Numbered from the stretch's first letter, positions 22,601 through 34,625 are shown. The stretch: DNA of 64,000 nucleotides from Centrapalus pauciflorus (GCA_020465985.1 JAANYP010004792.1:1-64000), one strand, 5' to 3'. Notes: generated from the sequence alone by a model not told the origin. Numbers and translations are program-made.

Positions 22601-23654
22601 GGGTAAGAGAAAAGCCTCAGTGGACACTGACTATCTCAACACTGCTCAACACAAATTCGGTAAGTCTCAAGCCAAAGACATGGGCATTCCTCTGGAGACT
22701 TACTATAAATTAGAGCAGCTTCAAATCCTAGAAAGACAAAAGAAAGAAGAAGCCTCTGCTAAAGCTGCCAAAGCCTTTGCAGCCAAGGAAGCTAAAAAGA
22801 TAAAAATGCCTTCCTTGGATGTACAAAGAAAATTATTGGAGGCTGCAAAAGACTCGGTGACTGAGAAAGAGGGAGAGAAAGAAAAGGGTGCACAGGTCTC
22901 AGTGATCAAGTCAAAGCCAAAATCCTCCTCAGCACGAGCCCATGTACACTTTGACAACTTGGCAGGAAATAAATTCTTTGATGTGGCCAACAGAAGGCTT
23001 GCCAAGGAAACAATTGTCAAAGTTGTCCCCATCTCAAAGAAAGGAAAGCAGTGGAAGATTCAGATAACCAGGCTGGGTGCTGATGGTCCTGAATTGGAAG
23101 CATATGAATACACTGATGTAGCTAGCATGGGGTACATAGAGTGGGTTGAATTGGCAGTATCCCTGAGTCAATCAAAGTATGAAACTGCTAAGACTATCAG
23201 GGCATATGTCAAAACATTGATGGAAAGAGTTAAGAACCTGGGCCTCATTTCTGAAGAACAAATTAAGGCTACCTCAGTTGTTGAACCCAAGATTAAGGCT
23301 AGGAGAAAAAGGCAGGATACTGAGCTGGCAGAACTCCTGATTATGCTTGATCAACGCATCCTTGCTGTTGAGAGAAAAGGAGTAAATCACAGCCTACCGA
23401 GAGGAGCTGAACCTGAGGAAGATAAGCTAATAGAAGAGCCTGAGTTTGGGTTATTCTTTGTGGACCCCTTGACAAAGAAAATGTGTTTCCAGAGAGCCTC
23501 TGATCTGCACAAGGTTGGTCTTAAACAGCTCATAGCTTTTAGACTTGCCAACTCCTTCAAACATGAAATTGAAGAGATTAATGAGACCATAGAGCATTTT
23601 GAACAAATGTTTCAAGAAAGGCAACAAACTGAAGGTCTATCTACTGCTGAGTAG
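19625..23654 (+). pseudogene. ORF3: long 3' accessory ORF of family A element (about 1340 codons, broken)
   Basis: Starts at ATG 19625 (MAHQNNPLL), chosen because it is first after the telo-box leader. Breaks: a frameshift near 20630, a stop at 20914-20916, a frameshift near 21680 and a stop near 21935; the last frame is open to 23654. N-terminal 260 residues are globular (Trp/Tyr/Leu-rich), then a basic patch (VRKKAKTTK), a long Pro/Ser/Thr-rich stretch, Ser/Leu-rich heptads, SKGE repeats (22290-22500), a Lys/Glu/Ala-rich coiled coil (22640-22880) and a C-terminal globular region. General architecture resembles ORF3 of B and C, but I see no convincing residue-level match. Function unknown; an env-like or DNA-binding role is speculation. 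Confidence 0.7.
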
Positions 23655-23977
23655 ATGAAGAATGGAAGCTGTCCATAAGTTGGACAGGCTTGGCATTACT
23701 TGCTCCCACCATCAACAGTCCAAATTGTTGAAAATTTTCCTTGTACATATGTTGTACTTTATTACATTAGTTGTAATCTTTCTTATTACATTAGTTGTAA
23801 TATACTTCAGTACATTAGTTGTACTTTTGTAAGAACATGTGTTGTTGTAATCAATATTAGTATATATATAAACTGATCCTTTACTTTACTTCAATGTTGC
23901 AATTTCATTTCAGCAAATGTAACGTGATAATAAATTTTGATCATTGATAGAATCAGCTTAGACTAATTATTGCAAAT
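23655..23977 (+). other. 3' untranslated stretch of family A element
   Basis: No gene. It contains four ACATTAGTTGTA-like repeats (about 23763-23835) between the ORF3 stop and the polypurine tract. Confidence 0.5.
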
Positions 23978-23987
23978 AGGGGGAGAT
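23978..23987 (+). other. Polypurine tract of family A element
   Basis: AGGGGGAGAT directly before the LTR start TGTTAGGCAC; classic Copia plus-strand primer. Confidence 0.9.
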
Positions 23988-25085
23988 TGTTAGGCACAAA
24001 AAGGACTCAGTCAAATCTGTTATACATCTTAGGGGGAGATTATTAATCAAACCTGTTAGATGCACTTTAAGGTATAATTTAAGGCCTGTAAATGCCTTAT
24101 TGAAACCTAATAAGTGATTTGAAATATTAGTCGAAGTTGTTTACCCTGTTGCATATGTTACAACTAAGGCAGATTGTCCAAGTTGTTCTATTGTGATGAA
24201 CAGGCTGGACATAAAGTGTCTACACTACTCTATCCTGTTGAGTAGTTTGGACAAATTCTAAGTGTTCTGTTCTTTGTGAACAGAACCTGGTCTTTGTGAA
24301 CAGGCTAAACACTTTGTGGAATATGTTTCCATGTCCTCATGTATTGTCTTGGACCAAGAGATCAGTTTACAAAGTCGAAGACAAAGTGGAAAAATAGAAG
24401 CTACTAAGACTGCCTACGTTGTTCTGTTACATGAAGACAAAGTGGATATTTGAAATGGGTGACAGACCATTTCTTATATCAAAGTGGCCATAACAGAAGA
24501 TGAAAGGTTTAAAGTTGATATTGCTCTTTTGGTTAGTGCCTTCTACAACAGAGACAAAAAGGAAAAGACAAAGATTCTACAACGTAAAGACAATACTGCT
24601 TTGTCAGAGCGTGCAAAAGAGTATTCTTGTCTTTTTGGAAAGACATTCCACTATCTCTATGTCCAATGAGGAAGCTTCACTGGGATTCTCAGTGAGAGTA
24701 TAAAAGGAAGCTTCTAAGGAATGTGAGAAAACCAAGAGTGTGATATTCAAAACGTGTAAAGAAATGTGTTTTCATGCATGCAAAGTCTGCTTGAATAAAA
24801 CAGTAAAGTGTGTCCAAGCTGTTCTTGTTCAAGCTGTCAGTCTATCTGTCTTGTAAATAGTGAGTTCATCATAATGAGTGTATTCATTGTAATTGGTCTT
24901 AGTGTGTCTTAGATTAGTAGAACATCTGTTGCATCTGTCATCTCAGCTTGAACCATTTCGCAGTTCAGGCTTGTTTGTAATTAACACTTGTTGATAATAC
25001 ATACAAACATTGAGTTTAAATAGCCGTATTCACCCCCGCTCTACAGCTTAGAGCAACATACTAGTGAAACCTTTTGGGACCTACA
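23988..25085 (+). repeat. 3' LTR of family A element
   Basis: 1098 bp from TGTTAGGCAC to GGGACCTACA, flanked by the polypurine tract on the left. It shares order and words with 243-1400 and 56097-57217 but is clearly more diverged from them than they are from each other. A TATAAAAGG box lies at 24699-24707 and a U3 palindrome pair at 24265-24304. The right flank (TATAC) is the expected target duplication, but the left partner is outside the window. Confidence 0.92.
24699..24707 (+). promoter_or_regulatory. LTR TATA box (family A)
   Basis: TATAAAAGG inside the LTR, repeated at 56807-56815 in the lone LTR; likely core promoter for element RNA. Confidence 0.6.
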
Positions 25086-26204
25086 TATACAGACACCACA
25101 CTCCAAGACTTAGAAGTCTCGGAGTCCTCATGCACACACAAACACAACACTTAGTTGATTTATGCATGAATATATGTACTATGAATGTTGCTGCTGTGAT
25201 CATTCCCCAATCCGAGACATAAAAGTCTCGAAGACATCATGCATACCCCACTATACTTAATACTTACGGATATATCATGAAAGGGGCTGTTGGTACTTAA
25301 ATGACCAGTCCTAGACTTGGCTAGGTGCCATGTCACGGAGCCCTCTTTTCATCCAAGCACTTAGACACAACACGACATACGCACATAGCACTTATCCTTT
25401 CTGCTTTCTCTGATTTTCCAATAGCAAAACAGAAGGGATTAATGGTGATTTAGTCTGTTATATGATCAACCAAACATCAAAGATTGTTTCCAAGGCCGAG
25501 GCCAATTGGCCTTCTTGGCCATCAAATTCTCGGACAAAAAACAGAAATATGGACAACTTATATGCAGAACCATTTCTAATTCTCTGAGTTTTTGTTTCAA
25601 TTATAAATTTAAACTCTCAAAATATTAATAGATACAATTAATCATATAACCATCACATGCATGCACTTTATATAATTTTTTCCACACCAAACTATGATCA
25701 ATTTGGTGATTTGAAGCTAATTTGAAGCTTATAAATATTCAGGAACCGTAGGTCCCATACTCACTGATAAGAACAATTAAATGATGCAAATTCCTTAAAG
25801 CTTGTATATTCTTGATGCTTGATGCTTGCTTTGATGATTCCTTAACTCAAATATTTGATTTTGGTAGAAAGCTTGTGATGAATAACAGGAATCGTAGGTT
25901 TTTCTTTGAGAGTGAGTCGAGAAAATTTTCTTTTCTTTGCAAGTGTAAGAAATGAGCAGACATGTAAAATTGTAGGGGTTTTGTTAATCACTGGTTTTTT
26001 TTATTAATAATTTGGCCCCAACACTTTCTTTTCTTTCAATTATTTTAACTTATCATCACAAATATAATAATAACACATATAACATAATTATGGCTTAATA
26101 GTAGTTTTTATTAGATTAAATAAAACTTACATAGCAAATAATGTAATTAAAATTATATTATAAAGTCAAATAACAAAAAAATTAAAAGCTAAGTTATTAC
26201 ACAC

Positions 26205-26590
26205 ATCCCTTTGGATTTGAGTGATACAGTTATTTTATTAAACGATTGTACCCATTGATTCTTTTACCCTAAAGGTTACATGGCATCATTTAAATCCAGT
26301 TAACTTGATGAAGACTTAAATCTATTAAAAAAATACATCCCTTTGGATTTTAGTGATACTGTCTCTATTATCAATAAACTTTGATCAGTTGATTAGATTA
26401 TCCATTACGGCAATGCAACCAATCAATTTAATCCAATTAACATGAATTAGATATGTATCTATTAAAAAATCCATTCTTTTGGATTTTAGTGATACTGTCT
26501 CTATTATCAATTAACTTATATCAATTGACTCGGTTAACCATTACGACAATAGAACCAATCTTATCAATTCATAATATTAACACATACTTG
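26205..26590. repeat. Three-copy tandem repeat, unit about 125-130 bp
   Basis: Units begin at about 26212, 26335 and 26470 with CAT(C)CCTTTGGATTT-like words and share GTGATACTGTCTCTATTATCA and CCATTACG(G/A)CAAT blocks. Third copy is most diverged. Probably part of an old LTR. Confidence 0.7.
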
Positions 26591-27084
26591 TATTAACATC
26601 TGCAATAGTGGATTTTCGGATACAATCATTTTTTCATATCATTAAATTTATGACTTTCAAAGAAATAAATGATTCAAGTCATACTTATATCATTTTGGTA
26701 TCTATTTTGTGACAATTTTACAAACAAATTCAATAACTTTTAATGAATACATTCTTTACAATAATTTCATTATTTATGATAATGAGTTGACCATAACTTT
26801 AGTCAGCTAACAAATGTTCCTTAGTCATACTAAGAACGGATAGTCAATTTTTAAATAACAATGACAATGAAGTAAGTTAATAAATTTTAACGGGCACTAA
26901 AGCAATTAATATCTACAAATTGTCTTACTTTGCATTTCGTTGCGTTACTTTGATTTTTTTTATAGTTTCCATCAGTCTTTATTTTCATAAAACTAGGATT
27001 CTTAAAAAAAACATATTCTGTTTATGAATCCTTTTATATTTTATAAAAAAAGTAAGATACCTTAGGTTTTTTTTAAATCCAAAT

Positions 27085-27445
27085 CATAAAATATGTCTAC
27101 GTAAGCATAGTAACCGGTTGATTTCGATTTTTAAGTAACTCAACTCTTTAATTGAAACACTTTTAAAAGTTTGACAACTAAAAGTGTGCAAAAGAAAAGT
27201 ACAAAACATAAATGTGTACACATCTAAAAATACGTAGCTATTTGATGTCATTTTTCTTGAAATAGCCATCCACGTAAGCATGGTGACAGTTAGTGCTCGT
27301 TTCCAGGTCACCTAACTGCCTAATTGAAACACTTTTAAAAGTTTGACTACTAATTGAGCACAAAAGTAGTATATTACATAATGTATATAAACTCAAAAGT
27401 ACATAGCTATTTGGTGTCGTCTTTCCTATTTAAAATATTCATCAT
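27085..27445. repeat. Two-copy tandem repeat, unit about 180 bp
   Basis: Both units share TACGTAAGCAT, AATTGAAACACTTTTAAAAG and ACATAGCTATTTG(G/A)TGTC in order (about 27090-27265 and 27268-27440). No coding content. Confidence 0.7.
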
Positions 27446-27675
27446 TTATGGTTTCATCTTTTGTTATTAATAAAGTTTGAAACTTTATCAATAAACAACC
27501 ATGAAATCAATTGGGATTTTGATATTATGAAATTATACGCTTGAAATAAAATAACAAAACAAATTCAAAGAAACCTGGGAAAACCCCAAGGGCTTATGCA
27601 CATAAAGCACATAACCCACTTAGTTTTGCCCCTCTTGTCACGCTTTTGATGTATTAGCCTATGATCCGATACCAC

Positions 27676-28820
27676 TATTAAGTTTTAGGGTTATGAAAAA
27701 CATTTATAAAATAAGTTCATAGCATGCGAAAGTAAAGAAAACATAAAATAGTGTATGTAAAACCCAAACAAGATCAAATGCTAGTATTACAAGAACGAAA
27801 ACAAGAACATAAAGAACAAGAGAAGTAAGAACATCATACATCAGGAGCGCTTGATGAAGATCCCATTGAAGCCTTTGACACTACCCAAATCACCAAATGA
27901 GGTGATCTCTAAAGATTCACACTCTAGGATGATTCCTAGATTACAAAAGGATACTAGTTCTTATTTTATGTTTTCTAGCAAGATAACATTGTAAGGCTAA
28001 TTCCAAATTTAAAAGACTACTCTCTGAAGCTAGAATTGTTTGGTTAGTGAAATAATCAGGAAGAGGCCTTGTAGTTATATGGAATGAGGAGGGGATGAAA
28101 TAAGAAAACAAGAAAATTACATAATTATGGTAATATCTTCCTTGTTTCATCTTACAAACCCTAATTTTCATTTCATATAACAAGACATTAGTTTAGGTTA
28201 ACTAATTAATCAATAAAGAAATAATTATCTAAGGTTTTCAACCTTTGATAATATTTTCCATTTCATAAATGGAAAGACATTTCCTTATTTAATTAGAACC
28301 CCTAATTAGATTCCTCTTTAGTCCTTGATCCATATCAAGGTCTATTAGCATTAAATAAATTAGAACGCTTATAATTATTATATTCTTGAATTGGTCAAAC
28401 CCATAAATCTAGTTATGGAAACATAAATTCTATTTATGGAAAGTCTTTGTAAGCTCATCATCCATTTTGTGCGACCCTTAGGTTCTTCTCAGAGTAGCCG
28501 TATCATCAGGGTAATAATATCTATAGGGCTATATTAGACAAACAAGTCCTTGTTAGGAACCTGCACGAGTTAAAAAAAAAACATAAACGTTTAATGATAA
28601 ACGTACCAGAATCAAAAATAAAAATTCCACACGGATCACATCAAGTATCCTTATGGCTTGCAATAAACTAAAGCTAGAATCAATGTACCTTGATCATTGA
28701 TTACAAAAATGTGCATAATAGGAAGCTTTTGGTATCCACCGGTGATAAGACGATTGAGTGGTATAGTCTACTCGATCAAGAATGAGAAGAACATAATAGG
28801 AGTTTGTGTGTGGTCAGCCC
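27676..28820 (-). repeat. Probable 5' LTR region of a further Copia element (minus), cut by element D
   Basis: On the minus strand a stretch ending CCCTAAAACTTAATAG is followed by TGGTATCGGATC (27664-27675), a near match to the initiator-Met primer site, so the DNA to the right should be LTR. The LTR start is not visible and is probably beyond the insertion of element D at 28821. No gene in it. Confidence 0.45.
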
Positions 28821-28946
28821 TGTTAGAATTATTTATTTCAATGAAATGGTTTATTTTGTAATAAGTTGTATTTATTTCATTTCGATGTAATTGTCTTTTA
28901 TCTCAATATTCAAAACTATTGTCGGGTGAGAAGTGTGCACATTGAC
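28821..28946 (+). repeat. Left part of element D LTR (Copia), split by element C
   Basis: Begins TGTTAGAATT; its continuation is at 49408-49507, where it ends ACTACAACA followed by a primer site. Joining the two and removing one target duplication gives an LTR of about 225 bp. Confidence 0.7.
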
Positions 28947-30479
28947 TGTAAGGTCACCACTAGCACGGATCTAATCTTGACGCGATGCCGTCCAACGAGT
29001 GTGGAATCCTCGTTAGTGGTTTAACGGATTGATCACACACGAAACCCGGAGACGAACACTATGATAGCCGATACGACGAACGGACCGACACATGTATTTC
29101 TCCAAAAGACTCTCTGAAAATCACCCAGTTCGTACGTGCACAAATACGAGCTCTAATCTTTAAATTCTGCAAAACACTCTTAATAAAACTGATTAATACA
29201 CAATTATATTAGTTAAGTTCGAACTTAACTGATCAACTTCATTTAAGCCCAAGCCCACGAACTTGTCCAATGACCTTCGAACTTAGTTCCACTAAGTTCG
29301 AATCCCAGCCTTTGAACTTATTCTAGAACTTGTCTTTGAACTTATCTTTGAACTTATCATGCAAATTTAAACATCATACATAATGTGACACCCTTGCCAC
29401 AACAACCACCAATTACGATATACCCAGGATTAATCATCAACATGCAATAACATAATGATCTGATAACCTAAATTAAGTGCGGAAGCATTAAAACATAAAT
29501 AAAGTAGTGCAACAAGTGTTAAACACCCTATGGTGCTATCAGGTACCAAGTCTAAGTCTACACACCCATACATTTATTACAATCATCCAAAATATATTAC
29601 AACATTTGTCCCACAACATAATTACCGATTAGATAGTAGATATCTTCCAAATCTTCCAAATCGACCTAACTAGAAGGTCCAGCAGTAGATTTTCCTTTGC
29701 CTGTAAAAATAAAAATCAACAACTAAAACGTAAGCGGATGCTTAGTGAATACAAAGATTGCGCATATTATAAATATTTATGAAGCCCAAGAGTAATCCCG
29801 ACGACAAACGTCGTATACTCTCTTCGTACACCAAGTACGGACCAGAGCCGCAGCCCCTTCGAGCCCAAGGCTCGGCATTTACACATACCATCTGAGACAA
29901 ACGAATGATCGGGGATGACATATTGCCTACCGGACCTGGAGGGATCAGCTCCAGCGTCATATAGGACAGTAACATCAGAGTTAACGATGCGACCCACCGG
30001 TCCATCACTAGATGCACAACAATCGAACGGACATGCAACAAGTAAGAATGTGCATCTAAATCTACGCAAGTTAGTAGAAATCCAACCAAACAAGTGAAAC
30101 AACAGGTCTCAGCAGGCAAAGCTTAACATAAATCAGATATAATCATGCGAAATCTACTGTACTCACAGTGGGTGCGTATTATCTTTAAACCGATATTATT
30201 TCTCTTCGGGCTTTCAACCGGATTCCACCAAGTACCCCACTGTGGGTTAAACAACACCACAAGGGACCTGTTATATCAATTACAACAAATTCCTCATATC
30301 ATTATTCGTTTAATTCATAAAAATCAAGTCTCGTAAGTTTTGCAACGTTTTCCCCCATTTCGGGTCTACATTCAAAATTAACCCATAACTGAGTTTAAAA
30401 CCTATTTCAAGTTCACAACTTGTCTTTTGAATAATTCTTGCCATTTTATGTGTTGTTTATAAGTTCCATTCAAATTACA

Positions 30480-30760
30480 CAAGTCTAGGGAGTAGCATTC
30501 TCAATTTTAGGCATTAAACTCGAATTTAATGGGTTAGATTCGAAATAAACCATCAGATTCGAACTCCAGGCATCAGATTCGAACCAAGCTTCGAATCTAT
30601 CATCAGATTCGAAGCCATACCCTTCGAATCTATCATCAGATTCGAATCCCCCTTAGAATCTGATGGTACACCTTCGAATCTAGCACCAAACTCGAGTTTG
30701 TTCTTGCACTTCGACTCTGATCTTGACCCATTCGAGTCTGTTCGTCGTTTCAACTTAAAC
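30480..30760. repeat. TTCGAA motif array in the Gypsy solo LTR
   Basis: Eight TTCGAA hexamers, mostly within CAGATTCGAA or CTTCGAATCT, lie between 30537 and 30681, with further TCGAAT/TCGAGT variants either side. The flanks equal those in element B, an unrelated Copia element. Confidence 0.8.
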
Positions 30761-31135
30761 CCTTCATTTCTAAGTCAAAAATCATGCATATATCATGTAT
30801 AATACCTAGATTCGATTCTACTATGCATATATTATCATATTCTAACAACATTTCAAGCAAAAACAAGCTTAAATATGCATAAAATGATAGATTCGAGATG
30901 TTGTTCTTCCAAAACCGAAACCATAACTTAAAAAGGATCGATTCTTACCTCAATTCGCACGAAATCTGAAATCCGTTTGCAGATTATTGTTGTACTCCTC
31001 GATACCTTTCCGATGACGTATAATTCCCGAAAATCCGACGGTCGGTTTGTGATTTATCTTAGAGAGATGTAGAGAGAAAACTTCTAGAGAGATAGAGTAG
31101 AGAGAGAGTGTAAACTAGAAAATGAAGCCTATTGC

Positions 31136-31145
31136 CCTTTATATA
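31136..31145 (-). promoter_or_regulatory. TATA box of the Gypsy solo LTR
   Basis: TATATAAAGG on the minus strand followed within 60 nt by CT/GA microsatellite sequence (31055-31110). The relative at 54253 has the same CT-rich block (54547-54606). Confidence 0.5.
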
Positions 31146-31510
31146 CTACTTTCGTCATTTTGCACATTTCATCACCCGACTTAACCGGTTTCATAAAATA
31201 CTGATTTAATCTTAGATATATCATAAATAACTTTTAAATTCATAATAATCCACAAAATTGATTCTGAATTCAATTTTCTCAAAAATAGCAACAAACTTTG
31301 CTAAATATCCAATATGCATAATAATCGCCCAAATTCAACTTAAATACATAACTTTCCACCTAATTAATCAAAATACATCAAAATAAGCCCGAGGATGTTA
31401 CACATAATCATGATCAAACATATATAACTTGTATTTGCAAAGCCTAATCTATTACAAAAGACTATCTATTACATACATAGACTGCTATTGTCACACAGGG
31501 TGTACCAACA

Positions 31511-31523
31511 GACTCCCCCTTGA
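31511..31523 (-). other. Polypurine tract of element C
   Basis: CAAGGGGGAGTC on the minus strand next to the LTR start TGTTGG, the same as in element B. Confidence 0.85.
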
Positions 31524-31544
31524 CGATTGGTTCAAGTTAGATAT

Positions 31545-33838
31545 TCATTGTTCTATAGAGCTAGGTTTATTCAAAATACTACCAGCATGAAGTCCCTGTT
31601 CAACGCAAACCTTTACAACATTCTGATATTTTCTGCCTTCAGTCTTCAAATGTGCATCAAAAGAGATTTTTTGAACATGAAGCTTGAGCATATTATCTTT
31701 AGATAAGTTGACCAGGTGCAAGGGATCGTACACCTTTAGAATCACCTTTTCTTCAACATCTTCCATAACTGCTTCGCCTGTCTCACTGTCCACATACCAT
31801 CAGTTGAGATTGCCTAAGACGTCTTGAGGAATTGGCTTTAGAGGTACTTTCTTCAGACATCTAACTGGCTTGTAATACATCTTCATCCAAGGTCTGCCAG
31901 TTAGAGGATATATTCTCGTATGATCCATTATCCACTTGCCTACTCGTGGATTTAGTCACTCAAATTTTCTAGACCTCCCTTCCCTTCTGACAATCTTAGC
32001 AAGAACTTCAGCGTAGGGGTTGTCTCCAATGTTGATGAGTTCTTTCCATGCTAATGCCTTTATCTCACACTTAGGCATTGAGTTAAAGTCTTTCAATCTC
32101 CTCCTCAGATAATGGAGTCCATATTTCCTTTTAATTATGAAAAGCTACAATACTCGATCGAAGAACCAGCCAAGTATGTTTCCGGACAGCTTTCCAGCAA
32201 TTGGCACCTTTATCTATTCTTTCAAGGACACTGCCTTCTTCTTTTCTTCTGTTCTGAGCCACAATTTTATGTTTTCTTCTTTTGTAGGCTCCCTATCACG
32301 CCCTTCAAGCTTTGATTCAACATTTAAAGCATCTTTAAACGCTTCGATGTCAATCATGTTCTATTCTGCCGTCGTATATGCCTCAGTGATAGGTTGTTGC
32401 CGAATAACACTTTCATCACCCTCATCTTCTTCATCCACTAAGACTTCGTCATCTGATTTCCAGTCTGTAATGTCTTCTGGAACGAATTCCCCTTATTCAA
32501 GATCCTGTATCTCATCTTCGAAGTCAAACATCACATCCTCATCGTCATCTATTCCGGTTAAGGCTTCAATCATTTCTTGGTCAATAGACTCTGAGGTTTC
32601 TGGGGCCTTGCCTTTCTCTTGATCTCCTCCTCCTCCTGTTCCAGATGATCCAGGCTCCCTCTGAAGTTCAGCTTGTGGAGCAGTCTCATGTGGAAGATCT
32701 TCTAGCTCACTGTCTTTGTGTGTACTTGGGTCACCTCCTTCATCATCACTATCTCTCTGAACTCCCCTCAACACATCGCCTCGGCAACTGCTCTCCTCAT
32801 GAGCTTGTAGATCTTTCATTATTTGCTCGACCAGGGTCTGAAGAGTCAGAATTTGAGATTGCTGGGCTGACATTGTTTCTTGTTGAGCAGCCACTTGTGT
32901 TTAAAGCTGAGCATTTTGTTGCTCTAATCTGGAATTGTGTTGCTGCAACTCGTTCACATCTTCTGAGAGTTGGAAGATTTGGACTGTTTGGAAATCTACT
33001 TTGCCTTTCAACTCTGTAAATCGTTGATTTTCAGTAAATGGAACGGAAGTTGATGGAGTTGAAGTTGATGGAGTGGAAGTAGATGTGGATGGAGCGGTGG
33101 TTGTGGCAGATGGAATGGCAGTTGAAGTAGATGAAGCTCCCTGAGCTATGCTTTGATGCTTCGATCTTTGTTGAGTAGCAATCACTGCTTCCACTTCCAA
33201 GATCAAATCTGCATCTCCTTCATCTACATCTCGGAGTGCAGGACGAGTCATCTTTCTTCTGCTCACAACTACTCTTGAGCCATATCTTTCAAAGGAAGTT
33301 GTTGGATTAGCCGCTTCCCTTACCTCCTCTTCTGAACTAGATTCAGATTCAGATTCAGAAACCTTCTATTGCTTCCACACGAATCTCTGTTCCTTCAGAT
33401 ACAGCAACCGGTGGCTGATATTCATCAATTTCCCTAAATATGTCATCCATGTGGTGGAGGTTGTTGCTGTTGAGGTTGTTGCTGAGGGGCATCACCTATC
33501 CAATCATCTCCGTCGGGAGCGACAAAATCTGGATCTATAACTGCACCAAACAACGGAGCCACTTGTGGCCTCCCTTGCTCTACTCTTCTAGCATTATGAG
33601 ATTAGCAGTCAGCAAATATTCTCTTGTCCATGACCGCTACGGATGTTTGTTCCGGCAGAGTTGGTAAGTCTAGCAGGAAGTGCTTGATGATCATCATGAT
33701 GAATCGTGGATACATTAAGAATCTTTCTCGCGTTGGTGCTGAGATTTGGTGCACAAACTCCCCGAAGAATCTTTCTGGTAGCTGAAGGTCAATCGCCATA
33801 GTCATGTTATGCTTGTTAAAGAACGCTCGATCTCCCAT
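31545..33838 (-). pseudogene. ORF3 of element C (broken, internal deletion)
   Basis: Starts at ATG 33838-33836, two bases after a splice-acceptor-like site. After about 20 codons matching the B start (KHNM) it jumps to EFVHQISAP, so roughly 140 residues of the N-terminal domain present in B are deleted. A stop follows at 33602, a frameshift before 33266, then one frame with several stops to 31545: Thr/Ser/Pro repeats, coiled coil, acidic region and C-terminal domain (VYDPLHLVNLSK, SFDAH). Where B has a stop before NLKWWY, C codes on and instead has a stop one residue before WY, showing the ancestral frame was continuous. Confidence 0.75.
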
Positions 33839-33850
33839 CTCTGCACACAA
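33839..33850 (-). promoter_or_regulatory. Splice-acceptor-like site before ORF3 (element C)
   Basis: TTGTGTGCAG on the minus strand (AG at 33842-33841), then AG and the ORF3 ATG. Same arrangement as in element B at 8205. Confidence 0.45.
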
Positions 33851-33884
33851 ATTATACACATAAACTGTTAGAAATTAATTTGGA

Positions 33885-34625
33885 AAAATTTAAGTTATTC
33901 GAACTTGTTTAAATTTGAACTTTTTTAAGTTCGAATTTGAACATCGTCGAACTTACTTAAATTCGAGAATATATGTCATTCAAACTTACTTAAGTTCGAA
34001 CAGTCTTTTGACCTTCGAACTTACTTAAGTTCGAGTATTCTATTCAAACATGTCTGACTTCGAACTTATAAATATTTTTGACAAGTTCGTAGTCCTGACA
34101 AGTTCGAACCTGAAGAACAAGTTCGAATGATGTTGAACAAGTTCGAATTCAGACATTTTAAACTTCAAAACCACGATTTTAACCCTTTTTGACTTAATTA
34201 AATGTAGAATCTAGTCCTAATGGCTTCTAATCAAGTTTATTAGGTATTAAATTAAAGTTTTATAGTCTAAAATTTAGTGGTTTGAATCACCTAGTTTCTC
34301 GGTTATCTAAACCAAAAAATACACCAATATAGTCCATTTTAAGTTCCAAGTCTCACTTACTTAGTTAAAGCACTTGAAAGTGAGTGGATGTTCGAGATGG
34401 ATTAGCTGGTTCTTTGAGAAACAGGGAACAAATTCGAATTTCGACAAGTTCGAGCGTATGTTCGAGATCGTCGGATAAGTTCGAGAGGATAAATTCGAAG
34501 GTAGGTGCATTGAATGAAGCAGTGTTGACCTATTTATATCCAACCTCCTTCGAACTTATGCTAAGTTCGAACTTGCAGCAAGTTCGAATGTAATTTCGAA
34601 CTTAACGGAATTTTTCCAACTTTGC
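33885..34625. repeat. Array of AAGTTCGAA-type motifs in element C spacer
   Basis: At least ten AAGTTCGAA / TTCGAACTT copies and many one-base variants between 33895 and 34600. It occupies the same place as the CAGATTCGA array of element B but with a different flank. Variants such as TTTGAAC and TTCAAAC look like CpG decay. No gene. Confidence 0.8.

Larger units (their letters stand above)
1401..25085 (+). mobile_element. Family A Copia (Sirevirus-like) element, RT-less, split by element B
   Basis: Plus-strand element with gag (1401-4033), protease and integrase (4034-4497 continuing at 17887-18950), accessory ORF3 (19625-23654), polypurine tract (23978-23987) and 3' LTR (23988-25085). Its 5' LTR and gag start lie left of the window, beyond the minus-strand family A insertion. 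Removing element B (4498-17881) and one TGAAC copy restores the integrase frame exactly. RT and RNase H are missing. Oversized gag, initiator-Met primer type in the sister copy and a 3' ORF are known Sirevirus traits; the lineage call is inference. Confidence 0.85.
25086..27675. other. Non-coding region with LTR-like debris
   Basis: No gene seen on either strand. 25086-25400 has repeated GAGAC/GTCTCG words typical of old LTRs. On the minus strand a TGTAATAACTTAGC start at about 26204 would fit the beginning of a Gypsy LTR covering leftward sequence, but I could not define the other end. Two small tandem repeats lie within and are listed separately. Confidence 0.4.
29384..31402 (-). mobile_element. 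Solo Gypsy-type LTR (2019 bp)
   Basis: Element strand runs TGTAACATCC (31402) to GGGTGTCACA (29384) with perfect target duplications CATAA (29379-29383, 31403-31407) and no internal region, so it is a solo LTR left by LTR-LTR recombination. It has a TATA box (31136-31145), a CT-rich leader just downstream, and an array of eight TTCGAA motifs (30537-30681). A diverged relative is at 54253-56096. The TGTAACATCC start and length fit Tekay-type Gypsy LTRs; that assignment is inference. Confidence 0.9.
28947..31510 (-). repeat. 3' LTR of element C, interrupted by a solo Gypsy LTR
   Basis: LTR sequence is at 28947-29383 and 31403-31510; removing 29384-31402 and one CATAA gives an LTR matching 48867-49407. 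It has AAGTTCGAA-type motifs (29215-29300), the C-specific version of the motif in the B LTR. Confidence 0.92.

Noticed and set aside
19625..23654. ORF3 as a true envelope glycoprotein
   Set aside because: No signal peptide, transmembrane anchor or Cys pattern is visible; only the position fits.
1401..25085. Integrated pararetrovirus
   Set aside because: Gene order protease-integrase-RT with LTRs, target duplications and primer sites is that of Copia retrotransposons.
29742..30119. 125- and 111-codon minus-strand ORFs
   Set aside because: They lie in the conserved core of a Gypsy solo LTR; the related LTR at 55497-55802 keeps DNA similarity but the frames shift, so conservation looks nucleotide-level.
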